Shown: positions 36,077-44,793 of the stretch, one piece after another
How positions within the stretch are numbered: position 1 is the first letter of the stretch
How the letters are laid out: every line of letters starts with the position of its first letter
Assembly: GCF_049568105.1 (NCBI RefSeq)
Contig: NZ_CP145335.1
Coordinates: forward strand, 2,356,001-2,420,000
DNA length: 64,000 nucleotides
DNA from: Salinisphaera sp049568105
GTDB taxonomy: Bacteria > Pseudomonadota > Gammaproteobacteria > Nevskiales > Salinisphaeraceae
Reading direction: 5' to 3'
Notes under the pieces: generated by a model
Database searches by the model: none
Seen by the model: only the letters and a program-made list of their open reading frames with translations
What the model was told of the DNA's origin: nothing
Made by a program: the position numbers and the translations under genes

Positions 36077-37419
36077 GAGTGCGCTCCCTGGCAGGATTGG
36101 GCCAAAAGTTCGTCGCGAACGTGGCTCACGGCCCGTTCGTGGGCATCGAAACCTTCATAGCGGGCCAGCGTCGCGGCCGGGCCGGCCAGATGGGCATAAC
36201 CCTCGGCCGACACGTAGCCGACCGACATCCGCTTCATATAGTCATCGACCGACAGCGGCGAGGTCACTCGGGCTGCGCCGTTGGTCGGCAACACCGCATT
36301 CGGGCCGAGCACGAAGTTGCCGATGGTGACTGGCGTGCGCGGGCCGAGCAGTACTTCGCCGGCATGCCGGATATGGCTCAAGGTCGCCATTGGATCGCGG
36401 GTCAACACCTCTAGATGCTCGGGGCCATAACCATTGACGAATGCCAGAGCGGCCTCGAAATCGCGGGTCAACACGATGCCGCCGTGATCACCGCCGAGCA
36501 CAGCCTTAGAAAAGCCGGCCCGTTGTTCGCCCATCGCCGCCCAGTGGCCCGGCAGCGCCTCGCGTGCCTCGCGGGCGACCCGTTCGCTATCGGTCACCAG
36601 ATAGGCTGAGGAATCAGGGCCGTGCTCGGATTCGATGGTCAGATCCAGGGCCGCCAATGCGCCGTCGGCACTGTCATCGGCCAGAATCACGCACTCGCTG
36701 GGCCCGGCCGGAATCCCCGGATCGATGCTATCGCGCAACAGGCGCTTGGCAGCGACCGCCCAGGGGCTGCCCGGGCCGACGATCTTGTCGCAACGCGGCA
36801 CCGTCTCGGTGCCGTAGGCGACCGCAGCCACGCCCTGGGCCCCGCCACATTTATAGACATCGGCAATGCCGACCTCGCGGGCCGCGACCAGGGTCGCGGC
36901 ATCTACCTGCCCGTCCGGACCCGGCGGCGTAATGATGATCGGCCGCGGCACCCCGGCGACGACCGCCGGGATCGCGGTCATCAGCACCACGGAGGGAAAC
37001 GAGCCCTTGCCGCGCGGCACATAGCAGGCCACGGCATCGATCGGCACATGGCGCTCGCCGGCCATTACGCCGGGCGACATCTCTTGCCACCACATGGCCC
37101 GTGGTTTCTGGGTTTCGTGGAAGCGTCGAATATTGTCGGCCGCAAAGCGAATCGCTTCGATCACGTCGTCGTCCAGGGCTTCGAAGGCTGCTACGAACTC
37201 GGCCTCGCTGGCACGGATATCGAAATGGTCCACGGTCACGCCATCAAAGCGCCGAGCGCAGTCGATCAAGGCCGCATCGCCGTCGCGGCCCACGGCTTCG
37301 ATGATCGGCCGTACCTTGTCGATAAACGGCGTCAGGTCGGCTTCGGTGCGCGCAAACAGACGGCTGGGAATTTCGGCGCTGTCGCGCAGGTCATGAAACT
37401 GGACCTCGGTCTGGGACAT
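36073..37419 (-). CDS. Histidinol-dehydrogenase paralogue (HpsN-like clade)
   Basis: 448 residues with the HisD fold: VACYVPRGKGSFPSVVLM, YKCGGAQGVAAVAYGTETVP, KIVGPGSPWAVAAKRLL, SEHGPDSSAY, GPEHLEVL and GFDAHERAV. It differs from biosynthetic HisD at the metal site. The segment that is GDYASG-NHVLPT in E. coli reads IGNFVLGPNAVLPT, replacing the zinc Asp with Asn, and the zinc Gln position carries Glu. This pattern is that of catabolic relatives such as sulfopropanediol 3-dehydrogenase. The ATG at 37419 lies 1 nt after the ATPase 2 stop. No other his biosynthesis gene is near, so histidine synthesis is unlikely. Confidence 0.85.
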   Translation of the reverse strand: MSQTEVQFHDLRDSAEIPSRLFARTEADLTPFIDKVRPIIEAVGRDGDAALIDCARRFDGVTVDHFDIRASEAEFVAAFEALDDDVIEAIRFAADNIRRFHETQKPRAMWWQEMSPGVMAGERHVPIDAVACYVPRGKGSFPSVVLMTAIPAVVAGVPRPIIITPPGPDGQVDAATLVAAREVGIADVYKCGGAQGVAAVAYGTETVPRCDKIVGPGSPWAVAAKRLLRDSIDPGIPAGPSECVILADDSADGALAALDLTIESEHGPDSSAYLVTDSERVAREAREALPGHWAAMGEQRAGFSKAVLGGDHGGIVLTRDFEAALAFVNGYGPEHLEVLTRDPMATLSHIRHAGEVLLGPRTPVTIGNFVLGPNAVLPTNGAARVTSPLSVDDYMKRMSVGYVSAEGYAHLAGPAATLARYEGFDAHERAVSHVRDELLAQSCQGAHS

Positions 37420-37420
37420 A

Positions 37421-38242
37421 TCAGACGCTCTCCTGAAGGTTGTGATTGGCCGTCGCGGGCAACGGCTCATCAATGGGTATGACATCGATGTCTTCGCGAA
37501 TGCTGTCGAGCACCCGGGATTTCAGCGCGCCGAATTCTGGTGTCGCCATGATCGACTCGTCGCGCGGCCGCGGCAGATCGATCTCGAAAATCGCTTTCAC
37601 ATGGCCCGGGTTAGTGCCCAGGGCCACGATCCGGTCGGACAGATACACCGCTTCCTCGACATCGTGGGTGACGAACAGCACGGTCAGCCGGTGGTGCTCC
37701 CAAACCCGGGTCAGTAACAACTGCATCTGATGCCGGGTCATGGCATCCAGGGCACCGAACGGCTCGTCCATCAACAGAATCCGCGGCTTGTAAGACAATG
37801 CCCGGGCGATCGCCACACGCTGCTTCATGCCCCCGGACAGCTGGGCCGGCCAGGCATCGGCCGAATCCGCCAGGCCCACCAGAGCCAGATGTTCGTCGGC
37901 GATCCGCCGCCGCTGGCCGCGCGGATAACCGGCGGCGGCCAAAGCGAATGCCACGTTCTGACGCACGGTTTTCCAGGGCAACAAGGTATACGACTGAAAT
38001 ACCACGCCACGATCCAGGCCGGGGCCGACCACCGGTTCGCCGTCGACCGACACCGAGCCCGCATCGTAGCCTTGCAGGCCGGCGACAACCGACAACAGCG
38101 TGCTCTTGCCGCAGCCGGAGGCACCGACGATCGATACGAATTCGTTGTCACCGGTCGCCAGGTCGATATCGCTCAGCACGGTCTTGCGCTTGGCCCGGCG
38201 GCCGAACGATTTACAAACGCCGTCGATGATCAGTTCGGCCAT
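37421..38242 (-). CDS. ABC transporter ATPase (NitT/TauT type), importer 2
   Basis: 273 residues. Seen: SIVGASGCGKSTLLSVVAGL (Walker A), FQSYTLLPWKTVRQNV (Q-loop), LSGGMKQRVAIARALSYKPR (signature), LLMDEPFGALDAMTRHQ (Walker B) and FVTHDVEEAVYLSDRIV. The ATG at 38242 follows GAGAGGAC. Separated from its permease by about 200 bp but only 1 nt from the HisD-like gene, so transport and catabolism are expressed together. Confidence 0.93.
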   Translation of the reverse strand: MAELIIDGVCKSFGRRAKRKTVLSDIDLATGDNEFVSIVGASGCGKSTLLSVVAGLQGYDAGSVSVDGEPVVGPGLDRGVVFQSYTLLPWKTVRQNVAFALAAAGYPRGQRRRIADEHLALVGLADSADAWPAQLSGGMKQRVAIARALSYKPRILLMDEPFGALDAMTRHQMQLLLTRVWEHHRLTVLFVTHDVEEAVYLSDRIVALGTNPGHVKAIFEIDLPRPRDESIMATPEFGALKSRVLDSIREDIDVIPIDEPLPATANHNLQESV

Positions 38243-38441
38243 GAAGTCCTCTCCAGATTCCGCCGCCAGGCCGGTACGCGGTGCGTGCGTAGCCCGGCCG
38301 TGCTTAGAAAGATGTTGTGCCGCACCACGCCGCATTACGGCTTGTGGGCGTCTTCGCTATGGATGCTGTGTCGATCAGGCCCGGGCCGCGGCGCCGTTCG
38401 GCCCAGCGAGCGCGGCGCAGGCCACGGGCATGAATTAACGG

Positions 38442-39275
38442 CTAGGAACGCGCCGCATGGCGATACCGAAACAACAGCCGCTCGGCGCCGCGCATAAGCT
38501 GGTCGGCAATCAGCCCGAAAGCGCCGAGCAACAGGATATAGCCGATGATGGTGTCGGTTTCGAAATAGCGCTGGGACACCGTGATCCGATAGCCCATGCC
38601 GGAATTGGCGGCGACCAGTTCGGCCAGCACCAGCCAAGTCCAGGCCCAGCCCAGACAGATCCGGGTCGAATCCCAGATGTCCGGGGCCGAACTGGGCAAC
38701 ACGATCTTCCAGACGATGCGCGGATTGGACATACCAAGCGTTCGCGCCAGGCCGATATAGTCGTCGGGCACGCGGCGCGCGGCGTCCATCACCATCAACA
38801 CTTGCTGAAAGAAGGTGCCAATCCAGATCACCAGCAGCTTCTGGAATTCGCTGGTGCCGGTCCAGAGAATGGTCAGCGGCACAAACGCCACCACCGGCAT
38901 GTAGCGTACGAAATCGACCAGCGGCTCGAGCAACGCACGCCAGAAGCCGTAGCTGCCGGCCAGTACGCCGAGCGTGATCGCCATCACGGTCGATACGATA
39001 AACGCGATCGCAATCCGCATCAGGCTCACGCCCACATCGTCGGCCAGCGTACCGTTACCGGCCAGCTCGATCAGACGCTCGACCACCGCCTTCGGCGACG
39101 GCATGAAGATCGCCGGCAGCAACCCGCTGGCGCTGGCCGCCCACCAGCCGATCAACAGCGTAGTGAATACGCCGACCGCCAGACCCAGAAAGCGATGGCG
39201 CGGCAACCCCTGCTGCAGCGAAAACCAGGGCGCTCGCGGACTGCGAACGGCGGCTTGAGAGTCGCGTTCAGACAT
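38442..39275 (-). CDS. ABC transporter permease (NitT/TauT type), importer 2
   Basis: 277-residue membrane protein with about six helices. Seen: first helix FLGLAVGVFTTLLIGWWAAS, the coupling loop GLARTLGMSNPRIVWKIVLP, and a last helix IIGYILLLGAFGLIADQLM. The ATG at 39275 is 19 bp after the binding-protein stop. About 200 bp separate it from the ATPase gene; that gap has no coding signal. Confidence 0.92.
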   Translation of the reverse strand: MSERDSQAAVRSPRAPWFSLQQGLPRHRFLGLAVGVFTTLLIGWWAASASGLLPAIFMPSPKAVVERLIELAGNGTLADDVGVSLMRIAIAFIVSTVMAITLGVLAGSYGFWRALLEPLVDFVRYMPVVAFVPLTILWTGTSEFQKLLVIWIGTFFQQVLMVMDAARRVPDDYIGLARTLGMSNPRIVWKIVLPSSAPDIWDSTRICLGWAWTWLVLAELVAANSGMGYRITVSQRYFETDTIIGYILLLGAFGLIADQLMRGAERLLFRYRHAARS

Positions 39276-39294
39276 CGAGTTTCAGCCCTTTCAA

Positions 39295-40305
39295 TCAGCG
39301 CGACAGCGCATCGACGAAACGTGCATCGATCAGCGTGTCGGCGGATACCGGTTTTTTGAGAAAGCCGGCAGCACTGGCGGCCTCGGCGACATCGCCGTAG
39401 GTCTTGCTCATGAACGCGCCGTGAAATGCTTGATGGCTGTCCGCGGTACCGTAGTATTGCAGACCGTCGAAAGCCGAGGTCAGCGAATCTGGCTTGGCGC
39501 CCACTGCATCGGCGATGATTTTCTGGGCTGCACCGGTATGGCCACGGTAATACTCAAGTGCTTGGTTCCAGCTCTTGATCATAGCCAGTACCTGGCCAGG
39601 GCGATTTTTGAGCACGTCGTCACGTACGACCAGCACATCGCTGATCAGCCCCGGATCGTCGGCCGCGGCATACAGTACATGGGCCGACGGTACTTTTTCG
39701 CGAGCGGTGGTCAGATACGGCTCGTAGGTCGCCGCTGCCGGTACCCGGCCGCTGATCAGGGCGCTGCCCGCCGAGGCCGCCGGCATCGGCACCGGCTGGA
39801 TATCGCTGTAATCCAGGCCCACCGATTTCAGGGCGGTCCGCAGCAGGATATCGCTGGTGGTGCCCTCTTCGAAGGCGATCCGCTTGCCTTTCAGATCGGC
39901 CAACGACTCGACCCGCTTGTCGGCGATCACTTCATCGGCCTGTTCGCTGACATCCAACAGCGCGACGATCCGGATCGGGACACCCGCCGCCCGCATGCGC
40001 ATCGCGGTATGCAAAGCAATGCTCGCCCCATCCAGATGGCCGCTGGCCAGAGCGGCGTTGATGTCCTTGTCTTCGGCGAAATTGACGACGCCGACCTGGT
40101 CGAGGCCGTTATCCGAGTACAGCTTTTCGGCCTTGGCGACATGCCACAGCCCGTAACCGAGCCAAGGCTCGACCCCAACCTTGAACGCACCGGACTCGGC
40201 CGGTGTGGACTGATCGACAGTGGCGGCATTCGCGCCCGTCCAACAGGCCACGGCCAGCAATCCTCCCAGGACGAGACGGCGGAAAACAGGGGTAGTCAAT
40301 CGCAT
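39295..40305 (-). CDS. ABC transporter substrate-binding protein (NMT1/TauA-like), importer 2
   Basis: 336 residues with a Sec signal peptide of about 27 residues (hydrophobic LVLGGLLAVACWTG, then ANA). Mature region: FKVGVEPWLGYGLWHVAKAE, ALASGHLDGASIA, LADLKGKRIAFEEGTTSD, SGRVPAAATYEPYLTTARE. It differs clearly from the binding protein of importer 1, so the two systems probably carry different ligands. A one-mismatch HutC site (40348) is about 43 bp upstream. First gene of the run that ends in hutI. Confidence 0.9.
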   Translation of the reverse strand: MRLTTPVFRRLVLGGLLAVACWTGANAATVDQSTPAESGAFKVGVEPWLGYGLWHVAKAEKLYSDNGLDQVGVVNFAEDKDINAALASGHLDGASIALHTAMRMRAAGVPIRIVALLDVSEQADEVIADKRVESLADLKGKRIAFEEGTTSDILLRTALKSVGLDYSDIQPVPMPAASAGSALISGRVPAAATYEPYLTTAREKVPSAHVLYAAADDPGLISDVLVVRDDVLKNRPGQVLAMIKSWNQALEYYRGHTGAAQKIIADAVGAKPDSLTSAFDGLQYYGTADSHQAFHGAFMSKTYGDVAEAASAAGFLKKPVSADTLIDARFVDALSR

Positions 40306-40347
40306 CGCTTACTCCGGAACGCGCGGCAGGCCGCGGGATATCGAAAC

Positions 40348-40357
40348 TGTCTATACA
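40348..40357. promoter_or_regulatory. HutC-type operator (one mismatch) before importer 2
   Basis: TGTCTATACA differs from TGTATATACA at one position and sits inside the symmetric word CTG-TCTATA-CAG. It is 43 bp before the binding-protein start, in the zone expected for a repressor of the nine-gene operon. Confidence 0.55.
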
Positions 40358-40543
40358 GCCTGCAGAAAACATGCCATGCCCTCTGCCCGGCCGCGGCCCC
40401 CATTCTCGGGACCTGCGATGTTATTGCCTTTTATTGGGGCCTTATGCAAGTGCCATAGAGCTATAGCAGTGCATAAAAGCCATTCCACGCCGGGTGGCGC
40501 CATGAGTGCGTGCCAATATTTCCTTTGCCCGCCGAGATGCTAT

Positions 40544-40553
40544 TGTATATACA
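40544..40553. promoter_or_regulatory. HutC-type operator before hutH
   Basis: TGTATATACA, perfect palindrome, 38 bp before the hutH ATG and 9 bp before a short leader frame. Confidence 0.75.
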
Positions 40554-40561
40554 GGTAATAA

Positions 40562-40594
40562 ATGAGTGGCCGCAGGCGGTACGCCAGACTATGA
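40562..40594 (+). CDS. Possible 10-codon leader frame overlapping hutH
   Basis: ATG at 40562 opens MSGRRRYARL and stops at a TGA that shares ATGA with the hutH start at 40591. AGGT lies 5 nt before its ATG, while hutH itself has no clear ribosome site. It may load ribosomes for hutH by coupling, or be chance. Confidence 0.25.
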   Translation: MSGRRRYARL

Positions 40595-42132
40595 CGAATA
40601 CGATTAATCTCATCCCGGGCGAGCTCGGCCTCGACACGCTTCGCGAGCTGTACTGGGCCCAGCCGCCGGTCGAGGTCGACGCCGGCGCGCGTTCGGGCGT
40701 CGAAGCCGCTGAGGGGGTCGTTCGCGACATCCTGGCGACCGACCAAACCGTCTACGGCATCAATACCGGCTTCGGCCTGCTGGCCCAGACCCGGATCAAC
40801 CGCGATTCGCTGGCCGAACTGCAGCGCAATTTACTGGTCTCGCACAGCGCCGGAGTCGGCCCGCTGCTCGACGATGCCACGGTCGGACTGATTCTGGTGC
40901 TCAAGGCAGCCTCCCTCGCCCGGGGTTATTCCGGGGTGCGCTGGTCGGTCATCGAGGCCCTGCTTGCGCTCTATAATAATGGTGTCTACCCCTGTGTGCC
41001 GTCCAAGGGCTCGGTCGGCGCCTCCGGCGATCTGGCACCGTTGGCCCATCTGGCGCTGCCGCTGATCGGCGAAGGCTGGGTTCGGATCGACGGCCAGCAA
41101 TACCCGGCCGCCGACGGGCTGGCCCGGGCCGGTCTCGAAGCCTTCACCCTGGCGCCCAAGGAAGGTTTGGCGCTGATCAACGGCACCCAGGTCTCGACCG
41201 CGCTGGCCTTGCGCGGCCTATTTTCGGCCGAGCGGGTAGCGCTGGCCGCGTTCGCGGCCGGCGGTCTGTCTACCGATGCCCTCAAAGGCTCCGACGTTCC
41301 CTTCGATGCCCGTATTCATCAGGTACGCGGCCATGCCGGCCAGACCGATGCCGCGGCCATTTACCGCGACCTGATGGCCGACAGCGCAATCCGGGCCTCG
41401 CATCTGGACTGCGAAAAGGTTCAGGACCCGTATTCGCTGCGTTGCCAGCCTCAGGTGATGGGCGCCTGCCTCGACCATCTGCGCTTTGCCGCCGGCGTGT
41501 TCGAGCGCGAAGCCAACGCCGTATCCGACAATCCGCTGGTGTTCGCCGACAATGGCGATGTGTTGTCCGGCGGCAACTTCCACGCCGAGCCGGTGGCCAT
41601 GGCCGCCGACGTCTTGGCCCTGGCGATCGCCGAGATCGGCGCGATGTCCGAGCGCCGTATCGCCTTGCTGGTGGACCCGAACATGTCGGGTCTGCCGGCG
41701 TTTCTGGTCGATGGCAGCGGCCTGAATTCCGGTTTCATGATCGCCCAAGTCACTGCCGCAGCCCTGGCATCGGAAAACAAGAGCTTTGCGCACCCGGCCA
41801 GTGTCGACAGCCTGCCGACCTCGGCCAACCAGGAAGACCATGTCTCGATGGCCACCTTCGCGGCCCGCCGCCTGACCGATATGGCCGCCAACAGCGCCCG
41901 GATCGTCGCGATCGAACTATTGGCTGCTGCCCAGGGCGTGGATTTCCATGCGCCCTATACGACCTCGCCGCTGCTGCGCCAGGCATTCGATATCGTACGC
42001 GCCGAAGCCGACTATTATGATCGCGATCGCTGCTTTGCCCCGGATATCGATGCCGTGACCGGGCGCATCGAGGGCGGCGATTTCGATGCCATCATCGGCG
42101 TTGCCCGTTTATACCCGACCGCCGGAACCTAG
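40591..42132 (+). CDS. hutH: Histidine ammonia-lyase
   Basis: First hut step: L-histidine to urocanate and ammonia. 513 residues. The MIO cofactor triad Ala-Ser-Gly is seen in GSVGASGDLAPLAHL, with YGINTGFG at the N-terminal active-site loop, EGLALINGTQVSTAL, and QDPYSLRCQPQVMG. The ATG at 40591 fits the family N-terminus (NLIPGELGLDTLREL). Begins a plus-strand unit with two 2-hydroxyacid dehydrogenases, behind a HutC-type operator. Confidence 0.97.
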   Translation: MTNTINLIPGELGLDTLRELYWAQPPVEVDAGARSGVEAAEGVVRDILATDQTVYGINTGFGLLAQTRINRDSLAELQRNLLVSHSAGVGPLLDDATVGLILVLKAASLARGYSGVRWSVIEALLALYNNGVYPCVPSKGSVGASGDLAPLAHLALPLIGEGWVRIDGQQYPAADGLARAGLEAFTLAPKEGLALINGTQVSTALALRGLFSAERVALAAFAAGGLSTDALKGSDVPFDARIHQVRGHAGQTDAAAIYRDLMADSAIRASHLDCEKVQDPYSLRCQPQVMGACLDHLRFAAGVFEREANAVSDNPLVFADNGDVLSGGNFHAEPVAMAADVLALAIAEIGAMSERRIALLVDPNMSGLPAFLVDGSGLNSGFMIAQVTAAALASENKSFAHPASVDSLPTSANQEDHVSMATFAARRLTDMAANSARIVAIELLAAAQGVDFHAPYTTSPLLRQAFDIVRAEADYYDRDRCFAPDIDAVTGRIEGGDFDAIIGVARLYPTAGT

Positions 42133-42146
42133 AACCGCTATTGCCC

Positions 42147-43367
42147 ATGACCCGACACCACTATGCCGGCCGCCAGCCGCAACGCGCCCACAGCATTGCC
42201 GACCTGCAGCGCATGGCCCAGCGCCGGCTGCCGGGTTTCGCCTATGAATACGTCGCTGGTGGCGCCCAGGACGAGTTGACCCTGGCCGATAACCGGCGCG
42301 CCTTTGCCGAGCTCGGCTGGCGCTGCCGTACTCTGGTCGATGTGCGCGATATCCGCTGCGTCACCCGTCTGTTCGGCCGCGACTGGCCCTGGCCGCTCGG
42401 CATCGCCCCGACCGGCTACAACGGCATGCTCTGGCCGGATGCCGATATCGCCCTGGCACGGGCAGCCGCGGCCTTCGATCTGCCGTTCACGCTGAGCACC
42501 GTGGCCTGCAACAGCATCGAGCAGGTCCGGGCAGCAGCACCCAAGGCCCGGCTATGGTTCCAGCTGTACAGTCTGAACGACCGCGAGGTCGAGAACGGGC
42601 TGCTCGAACGGGCCCAGGCCGCTGACTGCGAAGCCCTCGTCGTCACCACCGATGCCGTGGTCCTTGGCGACCGGCAATGGGATAAGCGCAACTATCGGGC
42701 CCCAGGCTCGCTGACCTGGCGCAACCGGCTCGATGTGTTACGCCACCCCGGCTGGGCGGCTCGGGTGCTGTGGCCGCATGGCATGCCTACCCTCGGCAAT
42801 CTGAGCGCCTATTTACCGGCCGACCAGCAGACCGCGCTCGGCGGCGCCCAGTTCGTGGGCCATCAGATGAATCGCGGTCTGGATCGCCAGACCCTGGTGG
42901 AACTCCGCGAGCGTTGGCCCGGGCGTCTGATCGTCAAAGGTATTCTGGATCCGCGCGATGCCCGCCTCTGTGCCGAGATCGGGGCCGACGGGATCGTGGT
43001 CAGCAACCATGGCGGCCGCCAAGTCGATGGCGCGCCGAGCGCCCTGGCCTGTATCGCAGCGATACGCCAGGCCGTGGGCCCGGAGATGACGGTGCTTCTA
43101 GATAGCGGCATCCGCCACGGCACGGACGCCCTCAAGGCTATCGCCCTCGGGGCCGACGGCGTACTGAGCGGGCGGGCGACGCTGTACGGCGTGGCTGCCG
43201 CCGGCCAGGCCGGTGCCGAACGCGCGCTCAGCCTGCTCACCGGACAGATCGAGCACGGCCTGGGCGTGATCGGCTGCCCGAGCCTCGAACGGCTCGGCCC
43301 GGACTGGCTGGCCCCGCGCGGCCCAGCCGTTCGGCCCAGCGCACCGGAGGCCGGCGATGAATACTGA
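42147..43367 (+). CDS. FMN-dependent L-2-hydroxyacid dehydrogenase (LldD/MdlB family)
   Basis: 406-residue FMN barrel enzyme that oxidises L-2-hydroxyacids such as L-lactate or mandelate to 2-oxoacids. Seen: PGFAYEYVAGGAQDELTLAD, LGIAPTGYNG (FMN), QLYSLNDREV, LIVKGILDPRDA (Lys) and VVSNHGGRQVDGAPS (catalytic His and Arg). Starts 14 bp after hutH and overlaps the next gene by 11 bp. That position suggests a 2-hydroxyacid related to histidine, for instance L-imidazole-lactate (inference). Confidence 0.9.
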   Translation: MTRHHYAGRQPQRAHSIADLQRMAQRRLPGFAYEYVAGGAQDELTLADNRRAFAELGWRCRTLVDVRDIRCVTRLFGRDWPWPLGIAPTGYNGMLWPDADIALARAAAAFDLPFTLSTVACNSIEQVRAAAPKARLWFQLYSLNDREVENGLLERAQAADCEALVVTTDAVVLGDRQWDKRNYRAPGSLTWRNRLDVLRHPGWAARVLWPHGMPTLGNLSAYLPADQQTALGGAQFVGHQMNRGLDRQTLVELRERWPGRLIVKGILDPRDARLCAEIGADGIVVSNHGGRQVDGAPSALACIAAIRQAVGPEMTVLLDSGIRHGTDALKAIALGADGVLSGRATLYGVAAAGQAGAERALSLLTGQIEHGLGVIGCPSLERLGPDWLAPRGPAVRPSAPEAGDEY

Positions 43368-44793
43368 GAACGACGATGCCGAACAGGCACGCAGCACGCG
43401 CGTCATCGCCGCATTGCACGAACAGCTGCCCGCTGAAGCCATCGCCACCGACGCAGCCATCGCCGCACGCCATGCCACCGACTGGACCGGCCACTGCCCT
43501 ACCCGGCCGGCAGCCGTGATCAGCCCGCGGACGACCGAGCACGTCGCGACGATGCTGGCGATCTGCCATGCCCATGGCCAGCCGGTGGTGCCCCAGGGTG
43601 GCCTCAGCGGACTGGCCGGCGGCGCAGTGCCCGGCAATCGCAGCGATATCGCGCTGTCGCTGGGCGCCATGGATCACATCGAAGATATCGATACCGCGGC
43701 CGCGACGATCACCGTACAGGCCGGTGCCACCCTGGCCCGCGTCCAGCAGGCCGCAGAGGCCGCGGATTTTCGTTTTCCGCTGGATTTCGCGGCCCGCGAT
43801 CGCTGCCAGATCGGCGGCCTGATAGCGACCAACGCCGGCGGTGTCTCGGTGGTCCGGCACGGCACCATGCGCGCCCAGGTCCTGGGGCTGGAAGTGGTTC
43901 TGGCCGATGGCCGGGTGTTGACCGATCTCAAGCCGATGCTCAAAAACAATACCGGGCTCGACCTCAAGCAATGCTTCATCGGCAGCGAAGGCACACTCGG
44001 CGTAGTCACCCGGGCAATGCTGCGCCTGGCGCCGCCCAAGGGCACAACCACGATCGCTCTGATCGCCACCGACGCCTATGCTGATGCGATCGCGCTATTG
44101 CATACCCTCGGCCGCGGCGGCTTGGGGCTGGAATCGTTCGAGCTGATGTGGCGCGATTTCTATGCCATGAGTCTGGCCTGGCATCCGGAGCGCGAGGCGC
44201 CGTTAGCTGCGCATCATGGCCTGTATATTCTGTGCGAAATCGAAGGCCCAGCAGCCACCGCCCGCGAATGCATCGCCAAAGCCTGCCGGGATCGCGGCCT
44301 CACGTCGTGGACCATCGCCGATTCGGCGGCCGCAGCCGAACGGCTATGGTCGATCCGCTACGCGACTGCCGAATTCCCGCAGCGGCTGGCGCCGATCAAC
44401 TTCGATATCAGCCTGCCGATCGGCGATATTGGCATTTTCGTCGAACAAAGCCGGGCCGCGCTCGAAACCGAATGGCCCGGCCTGCAGGCGGTATATTTCG
44501 GCCATATCGGCGACAGCAACCTGCATCTAACCGTCGACGGCCAATCGCTGGATGAAGACACGCCAGCCACCCGCCATGCCATCGAAGACTGCGTCTATGC
44601 CCTTACCGCCCGCTATGGCGGCTCGATCTCGGCCGAACACGGCATCGGCCTTCTCAAAAAGCCGTATCTGCACTACAGCGTCGATACCACCGCCCGAACA
44701 CTCATGACCGGCGCCAAAGGTTGGCTCGATCCCAAGGGCATTCTCAATCCGGGCAAAGTGATCGACCGCCTCGACTCGGGCGTGTCGTCATGA
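43357..44793 (+). CDS. FAD-linked D-2-hydroxyacid dehydrogenase (GlcD/D2HGDH family)
   Basis: 478-residue FAD enzyme of the VAO/PCMH fold. Seen: PQGGLSGLAGGAVPGN and CQIGGLIATNAGGVSVVRHG (FAD binding), CFIGSEGTLGVVTRAML, and the metal-site words GHIGDSNLHLTV and SAEHGIGLLKKP near the C-terminus. Relatives oxidise D-lactate, D-2-hydroxyglutarate or glycolate. Paired with the FMN enzyme just before it, giving one protein for each enantiomer of a 2-hydroxyacid, both downstream of hutH. Confidence 0.9.
   Translation: MNTENDDAEQARSTRVIAALHEQLPAEAIATDAAIAARHATDWTGHCPTRPAAVISPRTTEHVATMLAICHAHGQPVVPQGGLSGLAGGAVPGNRSDIALSLGAMDHIEDIDTAAATITVQAGATLARVQQAAEAADFRFPLDFAARDRCQIGGLIATNAGGVSVVRHGTMRAQVLGLEVVLADGRVLTDLKPMLKNNTGLDLKQCFIGSEGTLGVVTRAMLRLAPPKGTTTIALIATDAYADAIALLHTLGRGGLGLESFELMWRDFYAMSLAWHPEREAPLAAHHGLYILCEIEGPAATARECIAKACRDRGLTSWTIADSAAAAERLWSIRYATAEFPQRLAPINFDISLPIGDIGIFVEQSRAALETEWPGLQAVYFGHIGDSNLHLTVDGQSLDEDTPATRHAIEDCVYALTARYGGSISAEHGIGLLKKPYLHYSVDTTARTLMTGAKGWLDPKGILNPGKVIDRLDSGVSS

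Noticed and set aside
36073..37419. Biosynthetic histidinol dehydrogenase (hisD) as part of a his operon
   Set aside because: Zinc-site residues differ from HisD, and no other his gene is near; the neighbours are catabolic.
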